DNA of 13,657 bases, taken from assembly GCA_945906835.1 (NCBI GenBank), contig CAMDRL010000018.1:1-13657 (forward strand). The letters run 5' to 3'. The notes under the pieces are model-generated. The model saw nothing but the letters and a program-made list of their open reading frames with translations, did no database searches and had not been told where the DNA came from. Below are positions 5,738 through 13,215 of the stretch, piece by piece. Source of the stretch: Rickettsia typhi (lineage in GTDB: Bacteria; Pseudomonadota; Alphaproteobacteria; Rickettsiales; UBA1997). Position 1 is the first letter of the stretch. Each line of letters begins with the position of its first letter. The translations under genes and the position numbers were made by a program.

Positions 5738-7108
5738 ATGTTAAAAAAATCATTAATTTTTTTTACTTTAATTTTTTTACTTCTAGAGCCGCAAAATCTG
5801 CGTGCTGAAACTGGCTTAATTCGTGATGCCGAAGCTGAAAAATTCCTGCGTGAACTTGCTACGCCAATTTTTAAAGCTGCTAATTTAGATGTACAAAATA
5901 TTAGAATTTATATTGTGAATGATAATAGCTTAAATGCCTTTGTAAGTGGTGGTCAGAATGTTTTTTTAAATACAGGTTTGATTAGAAAATATGCAACTCC
6001 TGATGCATTAATTGGAGTAATTGCCCATGAAACTGGACATATCGCCGCAGGACATTTGGCGCGCTCTTCAGAGGCGATGGAAAAAGCAAATAATGCCATG
6101 TTGCTTAGTTATTTACTTGGAATTGGTGCGGCGGTTGCTGGTTCTCCTGCCGCTGGTCAGGCTATAATTATGGGTGGCTCTAACACCGCAGAAAGGCTTT
6201 TCATGAAATATACTCGTGGTCAAGAAGAGGCGGCAGATCAGCACGCAATTGCATATCTTGGTAAAATGTCTTATCCAGCAAGTGGCTTAATAACTTTGCT
6301 AGAATTTTTTGAAACTGAAATGATTGGTTACAAAGGTCAGATTGATGAATATACATTATCGCATCCAGTTAGCAAAAAAAGAATTAAACTGATTAAAGAG
6401 CTCACAAAGAACAGAAATTATTCAGATAAAGAAATTAATAGTAAGTTGCAGGCACAGATGAATGTTGTGTTGGCAAAGCTTGAGGCTTTTATGGAAAGCC
6501 CTGATGAGATATTGAGGAAATATCAAAATCAAAATAATGAATTGGCGAATTATGAAAAGTCGATTGCCTTTTTTAGAAAAGGCGAAACCAAGAATGGCTT
6601 GACCATATTGAATGAGATTATTACCAAGAAAGATCTGATAAAAAACAAATCAGAAGTTGGATTTTTATATGAGATTAAAGGTCAATTTTTATTTGAATCA
6701 GGAAACATTGAAAGCTCCATTTTTGCCTATGACGAGGCTTTAAAATTGCTTGATGAACAAGATTCTTCTCAGGCAAAAATCGCTTTTTCTTCAGCACTTT
6801 TATCTGTATCTAAAAATGATAAAGACCTAAATGAATTGGCAATTAAAAAGTTAAGAGAGGCAAAAAAATATGAATATGATAATCCATTTTTATTCAAACA
6901 ATTGGCTAATGCCTATGATAAAATTGATGATAATGGCAGATCTTTTTTGGCTTTAGCAGAGTTTAATTTTTGGCTTGGAGATAAAGATAAAACAATAAAA
7001 TATGCTAAAAAAGCTAAAGAGATTTTAACAAAAGATGCTAAGGAAGAATTGTTGCGGGCTGATGATTTAATTGAACTGGCGAAGAAGGGTAAGGGTGATA
7101 AGGAATAG
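5738..7108 (+). CDS. Periplasmic M48-family zinc metallopeptidase with TPR-like tail (BepA-like)
   Basis: The protein is likely an exported protease for outer-membrane protein quality control, as BepA/YfgC is in Escherichia coli. I chose the ATG at 5738 because it begins a clean signal peptide (MLKKSLIFFTLIFLLL, likely cleavage after NLRA). The upstream in-frame ATG at 5606 would add 44 residues before the signal and overlap the divergent 70-residue gene. In the 456-residue form, the zinc site is HETGH at 97-101 with Glu163 and Asp167 in GQEEAAD. His209 in SHP matches the extra histidine known from BepA. A glycine/alanine-rich segment (LLGIGAAVAGSPAAG, about 126-140) follows the active site, as in the family. 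Residues from about 265 to the end are helical and repeat-like, consistent with TPR units. The gene converges on htpG with 74 bases between the stops. Confidence 0.9.
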   Translation: MLKKSLIFFTLIFLLLEPQNLRAETGLIRDAEAEKFLRELATPIFKAANLDVQNIRIYIVNDNSLNAFVSGGQNVFLNTGLIRKYATPDALIGVIAHETGHIAAGHLARSSEAMEKANNAMLLSYLLGIGAAVAGSPAAGQAIIMGGSNTAERLFMKYTRGQEEAADQHAIAYLGKMSYPASGLITLLEFFETEMIGYKGQIDEYTLSHPVSKKRIKLIKELTKNRNYSDKEINSKLQAQMNVVLAKLEAFMESPDEILRKYQNQNNELANYEKSIAFFRKGETKNGLTILNEIITKKDLIKNKSEVGFLYEIKGQFLFESGNIESSIFAYDEALKLLDEQDSSQAKIAFSSALLSVSKNDKDLNELAIKKLREAKKYEYDNPFLFKQLANAYDKIDDNGRSFLALAEFNFWLGDKDKTIKYAKKAKEILTKDAKEELLRADDLIELAKKGKGDKE

Positions 7109-7120
7109 AATGCTTCCTAG

Positions 7121-7156
7121 CTCCCCTCTTTGTTAAGGAGGGGTTAGTGGAGGTAG
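7121..7156. repeat. Hairpin repeat (type C) between the M48 gene and htpG
   Basis: CCCCTC at 7123-7128 pairs with GAGGGG at 7138-7143. The following stretch TAAGGAGGGGTTAG at 7134-7147, continuing to 7156, matches the repeat arm at 10851-10873 at 21 of 23 positions. It is therefore a copy, or half-copy, of the element between ruvA and ruvB. It sits between two convergent stops and may terminate both genes, though no T-run is present on either side. Confidence 0.7.
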
Positions 7157-7182
7157 CCTTATTCAAGTACAATTTATACTAT

Positions 7183-9081
7183 TTACATCAATTGCTGCAA
7201 TCTTCTTGAAAAATCCTTAGCATCCTCAATTGGCTCTCCCTCAAGCATGCAAGCTAAATCAAAAAGAGTTTTTACAGAATCTTGAATTTGTAACTTCTTA
7301 GAATCATTAGCCAAATTTTCATTCAAAGATTTGATAATTTTATTGCCCGTATTTATTTCTAAAATTTTTGCCGAACCTGTAACAATTTGTTTTTGTTCAA
7401 GTAAAAATCTCTCCATTCTAATGTCCATAGATTGTGCGTCTACAGCCAAACAAACTGGGCTATCAGTGAGTTTTTTAGAAACTTTTACATCTTTAACTTT
7501 TGCGCCCAAAGTCTCTTTCATAAAATTAACCAAAGATTCAAATTGGCTGCTTGTTACATCTTTAATTTCATCATCTTTAGATTTCTCTTCCTCCTCTTTA
7601 TTTTCCTCTGGCGCCTTATCAACATTCTCTAAGTCAATATCACTTCTGGTAATTGATTGAAACTCCTTCTCTTTGTAAGGCAAAGCAACTGTAACCCAAA
7701 AATCATCAACCGCGTCAGTCATGAATAAAACTTCAACATCTTTCTTTAAGAAAATTTCTAATTGTGGAGAAGATTGAATTTTTTCAACTGATTCACCACT
7801 TAAGAAAAATATCTTATCTTGATTAGCTTTGGCGCGTTCTAAATATTGGCTTAAAGAGATTAATTTATTAGGTGATTTTGAAGAATAAAAACGACAAATT
7901 TCTAAAATATTTTCACGAGAATCGGAAGAATCACATAAGCCCTCTTTCAAAACTGCGCCAAAATTATTCCAGAATTTTAGATAATCATCTTCATCGCTTT
8001 TTGCCTTCTTTTTCAATTCAGAAAGCACTTTTTTAACCACTGATTTTTTAATTTTATCAATCACTAAATTATGCTGCAAAGTTTCGCGACTGATATTTAG
8101 AGGAAGATCATCAGAGTCAATTAAGCCGCGCAGAAAGCGCATATAAGCTGGTACTAAATTTAAATCTTCGCTGATAAAAACTTTTTTAGCGTAAAGCTTG
8201 ATGGAAGTTTTACGATCTGGATGAAACAGATCAAAAGGTTTTGTTGAAGGAATGAAAAGCAAATTAGTGTAAGTGACAATGCCTTCAACTTTATTGTGAA
8301 TTGTCATAAAAGGCTCACCTGGTAAGTGAGAAATATGTTTGAAAAAATCTTGATATTGCTCTTTTGTTACTTCCGCTTGAGGGCGAGTCCAAAGTGCAGA
8401 AGCTGAATTTAGAGTTTCAACTTTTGCGCCACTTTCTAAATTTTCAGGGATGAAATCAATTTTAATATTAATGTGATCAGAGTAAGTCTGAACTACATGT
8501 TTAATATGAAAGCGATCAAGAAAATCAGAAGTGTCATCTTTCAAATGCAAAGTGATTTTAGTGCCACGAACAGAGTCGTCCTCACCTTCAGAAATTTTGA
8601 AATTTGAACTACCATCAGATTCCCATTTATAAGATTTTTCTTCATCAAATTTGTGAGAAATAACTTCTACTTTATCAGCAATCATAAAGCTGGAATAAAA
8701 TCCTACGCCAAATTGACCAATTAATTGCACATCTTTTTTATTATCACCTGTCAAAGATTTTATGAAATTTTCTGTGCCAGAGCGAGCAATGGTGCCAAGG
8801 TTTTGAATCAATTCATCGCGATTCATGCCAATACCATTGTCGCTAATGATGAGTAATTTTTTAGCTTTATTAGTGGTGATAGAAATTTTTAATTCTTCAC
8901 TTTTGGCTAAAATTTCAGAATTTTGAGCGGCCAAGTAGCGCAGCTTATCACAAGCATCAGCGGCGTTAGAAATTAATTCTCGTAAAGCTACATCTTTATT
9001 AGTGTAAAGTGAGTTAATCATCAGATTTAAAACTTTACCAACTTCGACATCGAAGTTAAATTCTTGTATTTTTTTTGACAT
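7183..9081 (-). CDS. htpG: Molecular chaperone HtpG (bacterial Hsp90)
   Basis: HtpG is the cytoplasmic dimeric Hsp90 ATPase that remodels client proteins, often with DnaK. The N-terminal GHKL nucleotide-binding domain has ELISNAADA (about 35-43), DNGIGM (81-86), GTIARSGT (97-104) and GQFGVGFYS (122-130). The middle domain includes the SRETLQ segment with the conserved catalytic Arg. A very acidic and lysine-rich linker (EENKEEEEKSKDDEIKD) separates it from the C-terminal dimerisation domain, which ends RRLQQLM without a eukaryotic MEEVD tail. The 632-residue length is standard. There is no Shine-Dalgarno before the ATG at 9081. A possible heat-shock-type promoter lies at 9143-9170. lipB is upstream on the same strand but is separated by 323 bases with a palindromic repeat, so htpG is probably transcribed separately. 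Confidence 0.98.
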   Translation of the reverse strand: MSKKIQEFNFDVEVGKVLNLMINSLYTNKDVALRELISNAADACDKLRYLAAQNSEILAKSEELKISITTNKAKKLLIISDNGIGMNRDELIQNLGTIARSGTENFIKSLTGDNKKDVQLIGQFGVGFYSSFMIADKVEVISHKFDEEKSYKWESDGSSNFKISEGEDDSVRGTKITLHLKDDTSDFLDRFHIKHVVQTYSDHINIKIDFIPENLESGAKVETLNSASALWTRPQAEVTKEQYQDFFKHISHLPGEPFMTIHNKVEGIVTYTNLLFIPSTKPFDLFHPDRKTSIKLYAKKVFISEDLNLVPAYMRFLRGLIDSDDLPLNISRETLQHNLVIDKIKKSVVKKVLSELKKKAKSDEDDYLKFWNNFGAVLKEGLCDSSDSRENILEICRFYSSKSPNKLISLSQYLERAKANQDKIFFLSGESVEKIQSSPQLEIFLKKDVEVLFMTDAVDDFWVTVALPYKEKEFQSITRSDIDLENVDKAPEENKEEEEKSKDDEIKDVTSSQFESLVNFMKETLGAKVKDVKVSKKLTDSPVCLAVDAQSMDIRMERFLLEQKQIVTGSAKILEINTGNKIIKSLNENLANDSKKLQIQDSVKTLFDLACMLEGEPIEDAKDFSRRLQQLM

Positions 9082-9262
9082 TTGTTGGTTTTTCTATTGT
9101 TAATTTTTTTGCTATAACTGTAATCAAATTGATTTTTATATTACATAGTAGCTTGCCAGTCATATTTCAAATTTTTTTTACAAAAACATGCAACATTTTA
9201 GAAAATTATTTTTTCATTATCGCTTATTTTGCATGCTCTCAACCTCTTTTTGGCACAGAATA
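9082..9262. other. AT-rich leader and promoter region of htpG
   Basis: This is part of the 323-base gap between htpG and lipB. It is very AT-rich and holds the candidate htpG promoter. A plus-strand reading frame overlapping it (9075-9263) starts inside htpG and has no coding character. No RNA gene is visible. Confidence 0.5.
9143..9170 (-). promoter_or_regulatory. Candidate heat-shock (RpoH-like) promoter for htpG
   Basis: On the minus strand TTGAAA (9170-9165) is followed after 16 bases by CTATGT (9148-9143). This approximates the alphaproteobacterial RpoH pattern of CTTGAA-type -35 and CYTATNT-type -10 boxes, recalled from memory. It would give a leader of about 55 bases. A sigma70 reading (TTGAAA, 17 bases, TATGTA) is also possible but has a poor -10 box. 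Confidence 0.3.
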
Positions 9263-9363
9263 ATTGTCATCCTTGACGCACAAGCTTTGAGGATCTCACA
9301 AGTTTAGATTTAAAAACACAAAACTTGCGAGATCCTCAAATTCTGCGGATTCAAGGATAACAG
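9263..9363. repeat. Imperfect long inverted repeat (type D) between htpG and lipB
   Basis: The left arm (about 9263-9305: TGTCATCCTTGA, then TTTGAGGATCTCACAAGTTT) pairs with the right arm (about 9321-9363: AAACTTGCGAGATCCTCAAA, then TCAAGGATAACAG). Two well-matched blocks of roughly 12 and 20 bp flank a poorly matched middle. The 15-base spacer is AT-rich. A run of six T follows the right arm at 9365-9370. It separates lipB from htpG and could reduce read-through. Confidence 0.8.
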
Positions 9364-9404
9364 CTTTTTTATGTAAGCTATTTTAAGGCACTCGTCACAA
9401 AATC

Positions 9405-10064
9405 TTACTTAAAATTATCCAATATCTCAAAAAATTTCTCTTTCACCAGCTCATCAAAATCTCTATTCACATCAATATTCAAGTCACTCAAAGAGGTCAC
9501 TCCAAATTCCTTAATTCCACAAGGCACAATATTTTGAAAAGCCTTTAAATCAGGATTAATATTGATAGCAACCCCATGATAAGTAACCCATTTTTTCACC
9601 TTAATACCAATTGCGCCAATCTTTTTCTCGCCATTTTTAGTATCAACCCAAATACCAACGCGACCCTTTTTAATCTCGCCTTTAACGCCAAATTCCGCCA
9701 AAATTGCGATTACCCAATTTTCTAAAAATTCCACAAATCTGGCAATATCGGGTGGATTTGGAGCAAATAATTTTTTCAAATCTAACATAACATAAATAAT
9801 TCTCATATCAGGACCGTGATAGGTATATTTGCCACCACGATTGGTTTTAAAGACTGGAATATTACTTTTAATTAAAAAATCTGAATCTTTAGCACTAATT
9901 CCCGCCGTATAAACTGGATAATGCTCTAATGTCCAAATTAGCTGATTAGAGCTGTCATCAATAATTTTTTCGACTCTTTCTTGCATAAATTTCAAAGCAT
10001 CTTCAAAATGCACTAATTCTTTGCTTGTTAGCCATTCAATGTTGTGATTGTTTTTTTGCGGCAT
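9405..10064 (-). CDS. lipB: Octanoyl-[acyl-carrier-protein]:protein N-octanoyltransferase LipB
   Basis: LipB moves an octanoyl group from ACP to lysines of lipoyl domains (E2 subunits, GcvH) as the first step of endogenous lipoate synthesis. The 219-residue protein has RGGKYTYHGPD at 77-87, the catalytic Lys148 in KKIGAIG, TYHGVAININ at 161-170 and the catalytic Cys182 in IVPCGI. Length and layout are those of the family. One oddity is that the usual HGPGQ motif reads HGPDM here (residues 83-87). The start ATG at 10064 is 27 bases from the divergent ruvA start, so the two genes must share a very compact control region. No Shine-Dalgarno is seen. LipA is not in the window. Confidence 0.95.
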   Translation of the reverse strand: MPQKNNHNIEWLTSKELVHFEDALKFMQERVEKIIDDSSNQLIWTLEHYPVYTAGISAKDSDFLIKSNIPVFKTNRGGKYTYHGPDMRIIYVMLDLKKLFAPNPPDIARFVEFLENWVIAILAEFGVKGEIKKGRVGIWVDTKNGEKKIGAIGIKVKKWVTYHGVAININPDLKAFQNIVPCGIKEFGVTSLSDLNIDVNRDFDELVKEKFFEILDNFK

Positions 10065-10091
10065 TACTGAATTTAATCAAAAAATAATAAA

Positions 10092-10721
10092 ATGATCGGT
10101 AGACTTAGAGGTTTTATAGATTCAATCAATGAAGACAAGTGCATTATTGATGTTAATGGTGTTGGTTATATAGTGTTTTTGTCGAATAAAACTGCAGATT
10201 TTTTAAAACAATTACCCAAAGAGAAAGAAGTTTCTCTTATCATTGAAACAATTGTGAAAGAAGATGCTATCGAGCTTTACGGCTTTGCTCGTGAAATTGA
10301 AAAAATTTGGTTTGCCGAATTAACAAAAGTACAAGGTGTTGGCAATAAAGTTGCTTTAAAAATTTTAGGTTTTTTCACTATTGAAGACCTTGCCAAAGCT
10401 TTGGTGCAAGGTGATGAAAAATCATTTTCTAAAATTTCTGGAATTGGTCCAAAATTGGCGGGTCGTATTGTTACAGAGCTTAAAGATAGTCCAAAAAAAT
10501 TGGGAATTGATATTGGTTTTGATATTTCAGAAGCGCAAAGTTTGAATAAATTTGATGATAATCACTTAGCTAAAGATGCACTTTCAGCATTAGAAAACCT
10601 TGGTTACAGAAAATATGATTGTTTGAAAGTGATAAATTTCTTAATTGGAGATAATGAAAAAATTACTCTGGAAAATCTGATTACTTCGGCTTTAAGAGAA
10701 TTGAGCAAGAGTAAGTTTTAA
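10092..10721 (+). CDS. ruvA: Holliday-junction DNA-binding subunit RuvA
   Basis: RuvA tetramers bind four-way junctions and load the RuvB motor for branch migration in recombinational repair. The N-terminal OB fold (MIGRLRGFID to about residue 65) includes the VGYIVFLS strand. Two helix-hairpin-helix motifs follow: VQGVGNKVAL at 80-89 and ISGIGPKLAGRIVTELK at 115-131. A linker leads to the C-terminal RuvB-binding domain at about 155-209 (KDALSALENLGY). The 209-residue length is normal. The next gene is ruvB on the same strand, but 186 bases away with a large palindrome between them, which is wider than a typical ruvAB gap. The divergent neighbour is lipB. Confidence 0.97.
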   Translation: MIGRLRGFIDSINEDKCIIDVNGVGYIVFLSNKTADFLKQLPKEKEVSLIIETIVKEDAIELYGFAREIEKIWFAELTKVQGVGNKVALKILGFFTIEDLAKALVQGDEKSFSKISGIGPKLAGRIVTELKDSPKKLGIDIGFDISEAQSLNKFDDNHLAKDALSALENLGYRKYDCLKVINFLIGDNEKITLENLITSALRELSKSKF

Positions 10722-10728
10722 TTTTAAA

Positions 10729-10888
10729 CTGAGTTTGCCTCATATACCGCCCCTAAACCCTCCTTATCAAGGAGGGAGATGCTGAAGCACGGAGCTCGAA
10801 GCAGTTCCCATCCTTGATAAGGAGAGAACACTTTTAGTCCCCCTCCTTGATAAGGAGGGGTTAGGGGCGGTAGATAATGCAAACTCAG
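10729..10888. repeat. Long palindromic element (type C) between ruvA and ruvB
   Basis: The 49-base arms at 10729-10777 and 10840-10888 are reverse complements with about five mismatches. Both end in CTGAGTTTGC on the outside and share CCGCCCCTAA inside. Each arm carries its own hairpin: CCCTCCTT/AAGGAGGG at 10758-10776 and CCCCTCCTT/AAGGAGGGG at 10840-10860. The centre holds a third, weaker copy, TCCTTGATAAGGA at 10811-10823. The element fills most of the 186-base ruvA-ruvB gap. It looks like a small non-coding mobile or repetitive element; it contains no gene. Folded RNA here could attenuate ruvB transcription or process the message. Confidence 0.9.
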
Positions 10889-10907
10889 ATTTAACTAAAT
10901 AACCAAA

Positions 10908-11900
10908 ATGTCAAAAAACGAACAACTAAACCCAGAAAAAAAGACAGAAGAGCGCAATGAAAATGCCTTGCGCCCGCTTTATTTGCGAGATTTCTTAGGA
11001 CAAGAAAAGCTCAAAGAAAATTTAGAAATTTTTATTAAAGCCGCTAAAAATCGCGGCGATGCTTTAGATCACTCTTTATTTTACGGTCCTCCAGGACTTG
11101 GCAAAACTACCCTTGCGCAAATTATTGCTCATGAAATGGGTGTTGGATTTAAAGGTAGCGCAGGACCCGTAATCTCTAAGTCAGGAGACTTAGCAGCGCT
11201 TCTTACAAATTTACAAGAAGGCGATATTTTTTTCATCGACGAGATTCATCGTTTAAATAAAAATGTTGAAGAAGTTTTATATTCAGCAATGGAAGATTAT
11301 AAGCTGGATATCATTATTGGCGAAGGTCCAGCAGCGCGCGCTATCAAAATTGATTTGCCAAAATTTACTTTAGTTGGTGCCACAACTCGTATTGGATTGA
11401 TTGCAAATCCCTTGAAAGATCGCTTTGGAATTCAAATGCGAATTAACTTTTACACAGACAATGAGCTTGAGCAAATTGTTATTCGTGATGCTAAAATTTT
11501 AGGAATTAAAATTACTAAAGATGCCGCTTTGGAAATCGCCAAAAGATCACGCGGAACCCCAAGAATTGCCATTCGTTTGTTAAAAAGAGTTAGAGATTTT
11601 GCTTCTGCAGCAAATGAAGAAATTATAAATCGTGAAATTGCCGATAGTTCTTTGAAGCGCTTAGAAATTGATTCTGTGGGTCTTGATTCTTCAGATTATC
11701 GTTATTTGATGTTTATTGCTAAAAACTATCGTGGCGGCCCAGTAGGCATTGACACTATTGCCTCAGCAATTAGTGAAGAAAAAGATTCGGTTGAAGATAC
11801 AATTGAGCCATTTTTAATTCAAAAAGGCTTCGTTGAAAAAACGCCACGAGGCCGTATTTTGACTGAAGTGGCTATGAAACATTTAAAGATTTTTATTTAA
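10908..11900 (+). CDS. ruvB: Holliday-junction branch-migration ATPase RuvB
   Basis: RuvB is the hexameric AAA+ motor that pumps DNA through the RuvA-bound junction. The 330-residue protein has [19 protein letters not shown] near the N-terminus, Walker [10 protein letters not shown] at 60-68, Walker B DEIH at 111-114, sensor-1 GATTR at 157-161 and the arginine finger in DRFG (Arg172). Sensor-2 and the C-terminal winged helix follow ([13 protein letters not shown], then [11 protein letters not shown] and PRGRILTE). It is complete. The stop is two bases before the coaBC start, so the two genes are probably co-transcribed. No Shine-Dalgarno is seen before the ATG at 10908. Confidence 0.98.
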   Translation: MSKNEQLNPEKKTEERNENALRPLYLRDFLGQEKLKENLEIFIKAAKNRGDALDHSLFYGPPGLGKTTLAQIIAHEMGVGFKGSAGPVISKSGDLAALLTNLQEGDIFFIDEIHRLNKNVEEVLYSAMEDYKLDIIIGEGPAARAIKIDLPKFTLVGATTRIGLIANPLKDRFGIQMRINFYTDNELEQIVIRDAKILGIKITKDAALEIAKRSRGTPRIAIRLLKRVRDFASAANEEIINREIADSSLKRLEIDSVGLDSSDYRYLMFIAKNYRGGPVGIDTIASAISEEKDSVEDTIEPFLIQKGFVEKTPRGRILTEVAMKHLKIFI

Positions 11901-11902
11901 AA

Positions 11903-13090
11903 ATGAAAAACAAAAAAATTCTTCTAATAATTACAGGAAGTGTTGCCGCCTACAAATCTATGGATTTAGTGCGTTTATTAAAAAAGAAATCTTTTGATGT
12001 TACCTGCATTTTAACTAAATCAGCTTGCGAATTTATCACTCCACTTTTAGCTTCAAGTCTTTCTCAAACCAAAACTTACACCGATTTATTTCACAGCGAT
12101 GATGAGCTTGAAATGGGTCATATCAATCTTTCTCGCCAAGCTGATTTAATTTTAGTTGCGCCAACAACGGCAGATTTTATCGCTAAAATTGCAGGTGGTT
12201 ATGCTGATGATTTAGCTTCCTCAACAATTCTTGCTTCCAATAAGAAAATTCTCATTGCGCCAGCGATGAATGACAAAATGTGGCAAAATAAACAAACTCA
12301 AAAAAATTTACAAAAAGCTTTAGAGGCTGGTATATCAATCATTGAGCCTGAAACTGATATTCTTGCTTGTGGTGAATTTGGTGTAGGAAAAATGACTTCA
12401 CCAGAAAAAATTACCCAAAAAGTTGAGCAATATTTTTTAAATAAAGAAAAACTAAAAGGTAAAAAAATTCTTATTACTGGGGGCGCAACCTTTGAGCCAA
12501 TTGATCCAGTCAGATTTATTGGTAATCGTTCTTCGGGTAAACAAGCAATTGCTTTGGCAAAAGTTTTCTCTGAGATGGGGGCAGAGGTTACATTAGTTGC
12601 AGCTAATATTCGTGAGATAATTGCCTTGCCAAAAGAAAAAATAATTTCTGTAAAAACTGCTGATGAAATGTTGGAAATGGTTAAAAAGAATCTAAAGCAG
12701 AGTAATGTTTTTATTGGCTGCGCCGCTGTTTCTGATTACAAAGTTAAAAATATCTCTCAAGATAAAATCAAAAAAACTGCCAATGAAAAATTACAAATAG
12801 AATTGGTGAAAAATGTCGATATTTTAGAATTTGTAGGAAACTCAAAACAAAGACCAAAGCTGGTAATTGGTTTTGCTGCAGAAAGTTCAAATATTAAAAA
12901 TTACGCTAAAGAAAAATTAGTAAAGAAAAATTGTGATCTGATTGTAGCTAATGATATTGAAGGTGGAGATATTTTTGGCAGCGATGAAACCAAAGCATTT
13001 TTTGTTAAAAAAACCAAAATTGTGGAATTGGGTAAATTAAGTAAAGAGAAGTTAGCGATAGCTTTAGCTGATGAGATTTTGAGTTTATAA
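11903..13090 (+). CDS. coaBC: Bifunctional coenzyme A biosynthesis protein CoaBC (Dfp)
   Basis: CoaBC joins cysteine to 4'-phosphopantothenate (CoaB, CTP-dependent) and then decarboxylates the product to 4'-phosphopantetheine (CoaC, FMN-dependent). The CoaC half covers residues of about 1-180, with GSVAAYK at 12-18, the catalytic His73 in MGHINL, PAMN at 120-123 and ACGEFGVGKM at 155-164 with catalytic Cys156. The CoaB half starts near 186 with KKILITGGAT, followed by DPVRFIGNRSSGK (201-213), DYKVKN (278-283) with the KIKK lysines at 288-291, GFAAE (323-327) and KNCDLIVAND (342-351). Length (395) and both active sites are intact. It follows ruvB at a two-base gap and shows no Shine-Dalgarno, so translation may depend on ruvB. 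Downstream it converges on the aminopeptidase gene. Confidence 0.97.
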   Translation: MKNKKILLIITGSVAAYKSMDLVRLLKKKSFDVTCILTKSACEFITPLLASSLSQTKTYTDLFHSDDELEMGHINLSRQADLILVAPTTADFIAKIAGGYADDLASSTILASNKKILIAPAMNDKMWQNKQTQKNLQKALEAGISIIEPETDILACGEFGVGKMTSPEKITQKVEQYFLNKEKLKGKKILITGGATFEPIDPVRFIGNRSSGKQAIALAKVFSEMGAEVTLVAANIREIIALPKEKIISVKTADEMLEMVKKNLKQSNVFIGCAAVSDYKVKNISQDKIKKTANEKLQIELVKNVDILEFVGNSKQRPKLVIGFAAESSNIKNYAKEKLVKKNCDLIVANDIEGGDIFGSDETKAFFVKKTKIVELGKLSKEKLAIALADEILSL

Positions 13091-13100
13091 TTTATGCTCG

Positions 13101-13191
13101 TTGTCATTGACCGAGTTAGCGGTAATACAGAGAATGCTTTAAGATGGATTTCCAACTTCGCGGGAATAAAGAAGGGAAGCAGTAATGACAA
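13101..13191. repeat. Degenerate palindromic element (type E) between coaBC and the aminopeptidase gene
   Basis: TTGTCATT at 13101-13108 and AATGACAA at 13184-13191 are exact inverted ends of a 91-base stretch. Inside, ATTGACCG/CGGTAAT (about 13106-13126) forms a hairpin with one bulge, and TTCC/GGAA (13150-13166) forms a weaker one. The ends resemble those of the type B and D repeats. It lies between two convergent stops and may be a decayed dispersed repeat or a terminator region. Confidence 0.45.
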
Positions 13192-13215
13192 AAACTAGTG
13201 AGATCAAAAAACAAA

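Noticed and set aside
9075..9263. Hydrophobic plus-strand frame of 62 codons upstream of htpG
   Set aside because: It begins inside the htpG start region on the opposite strand. Its hydrophobicity follows from T-rich DNA, and nothing around it suggests expression.
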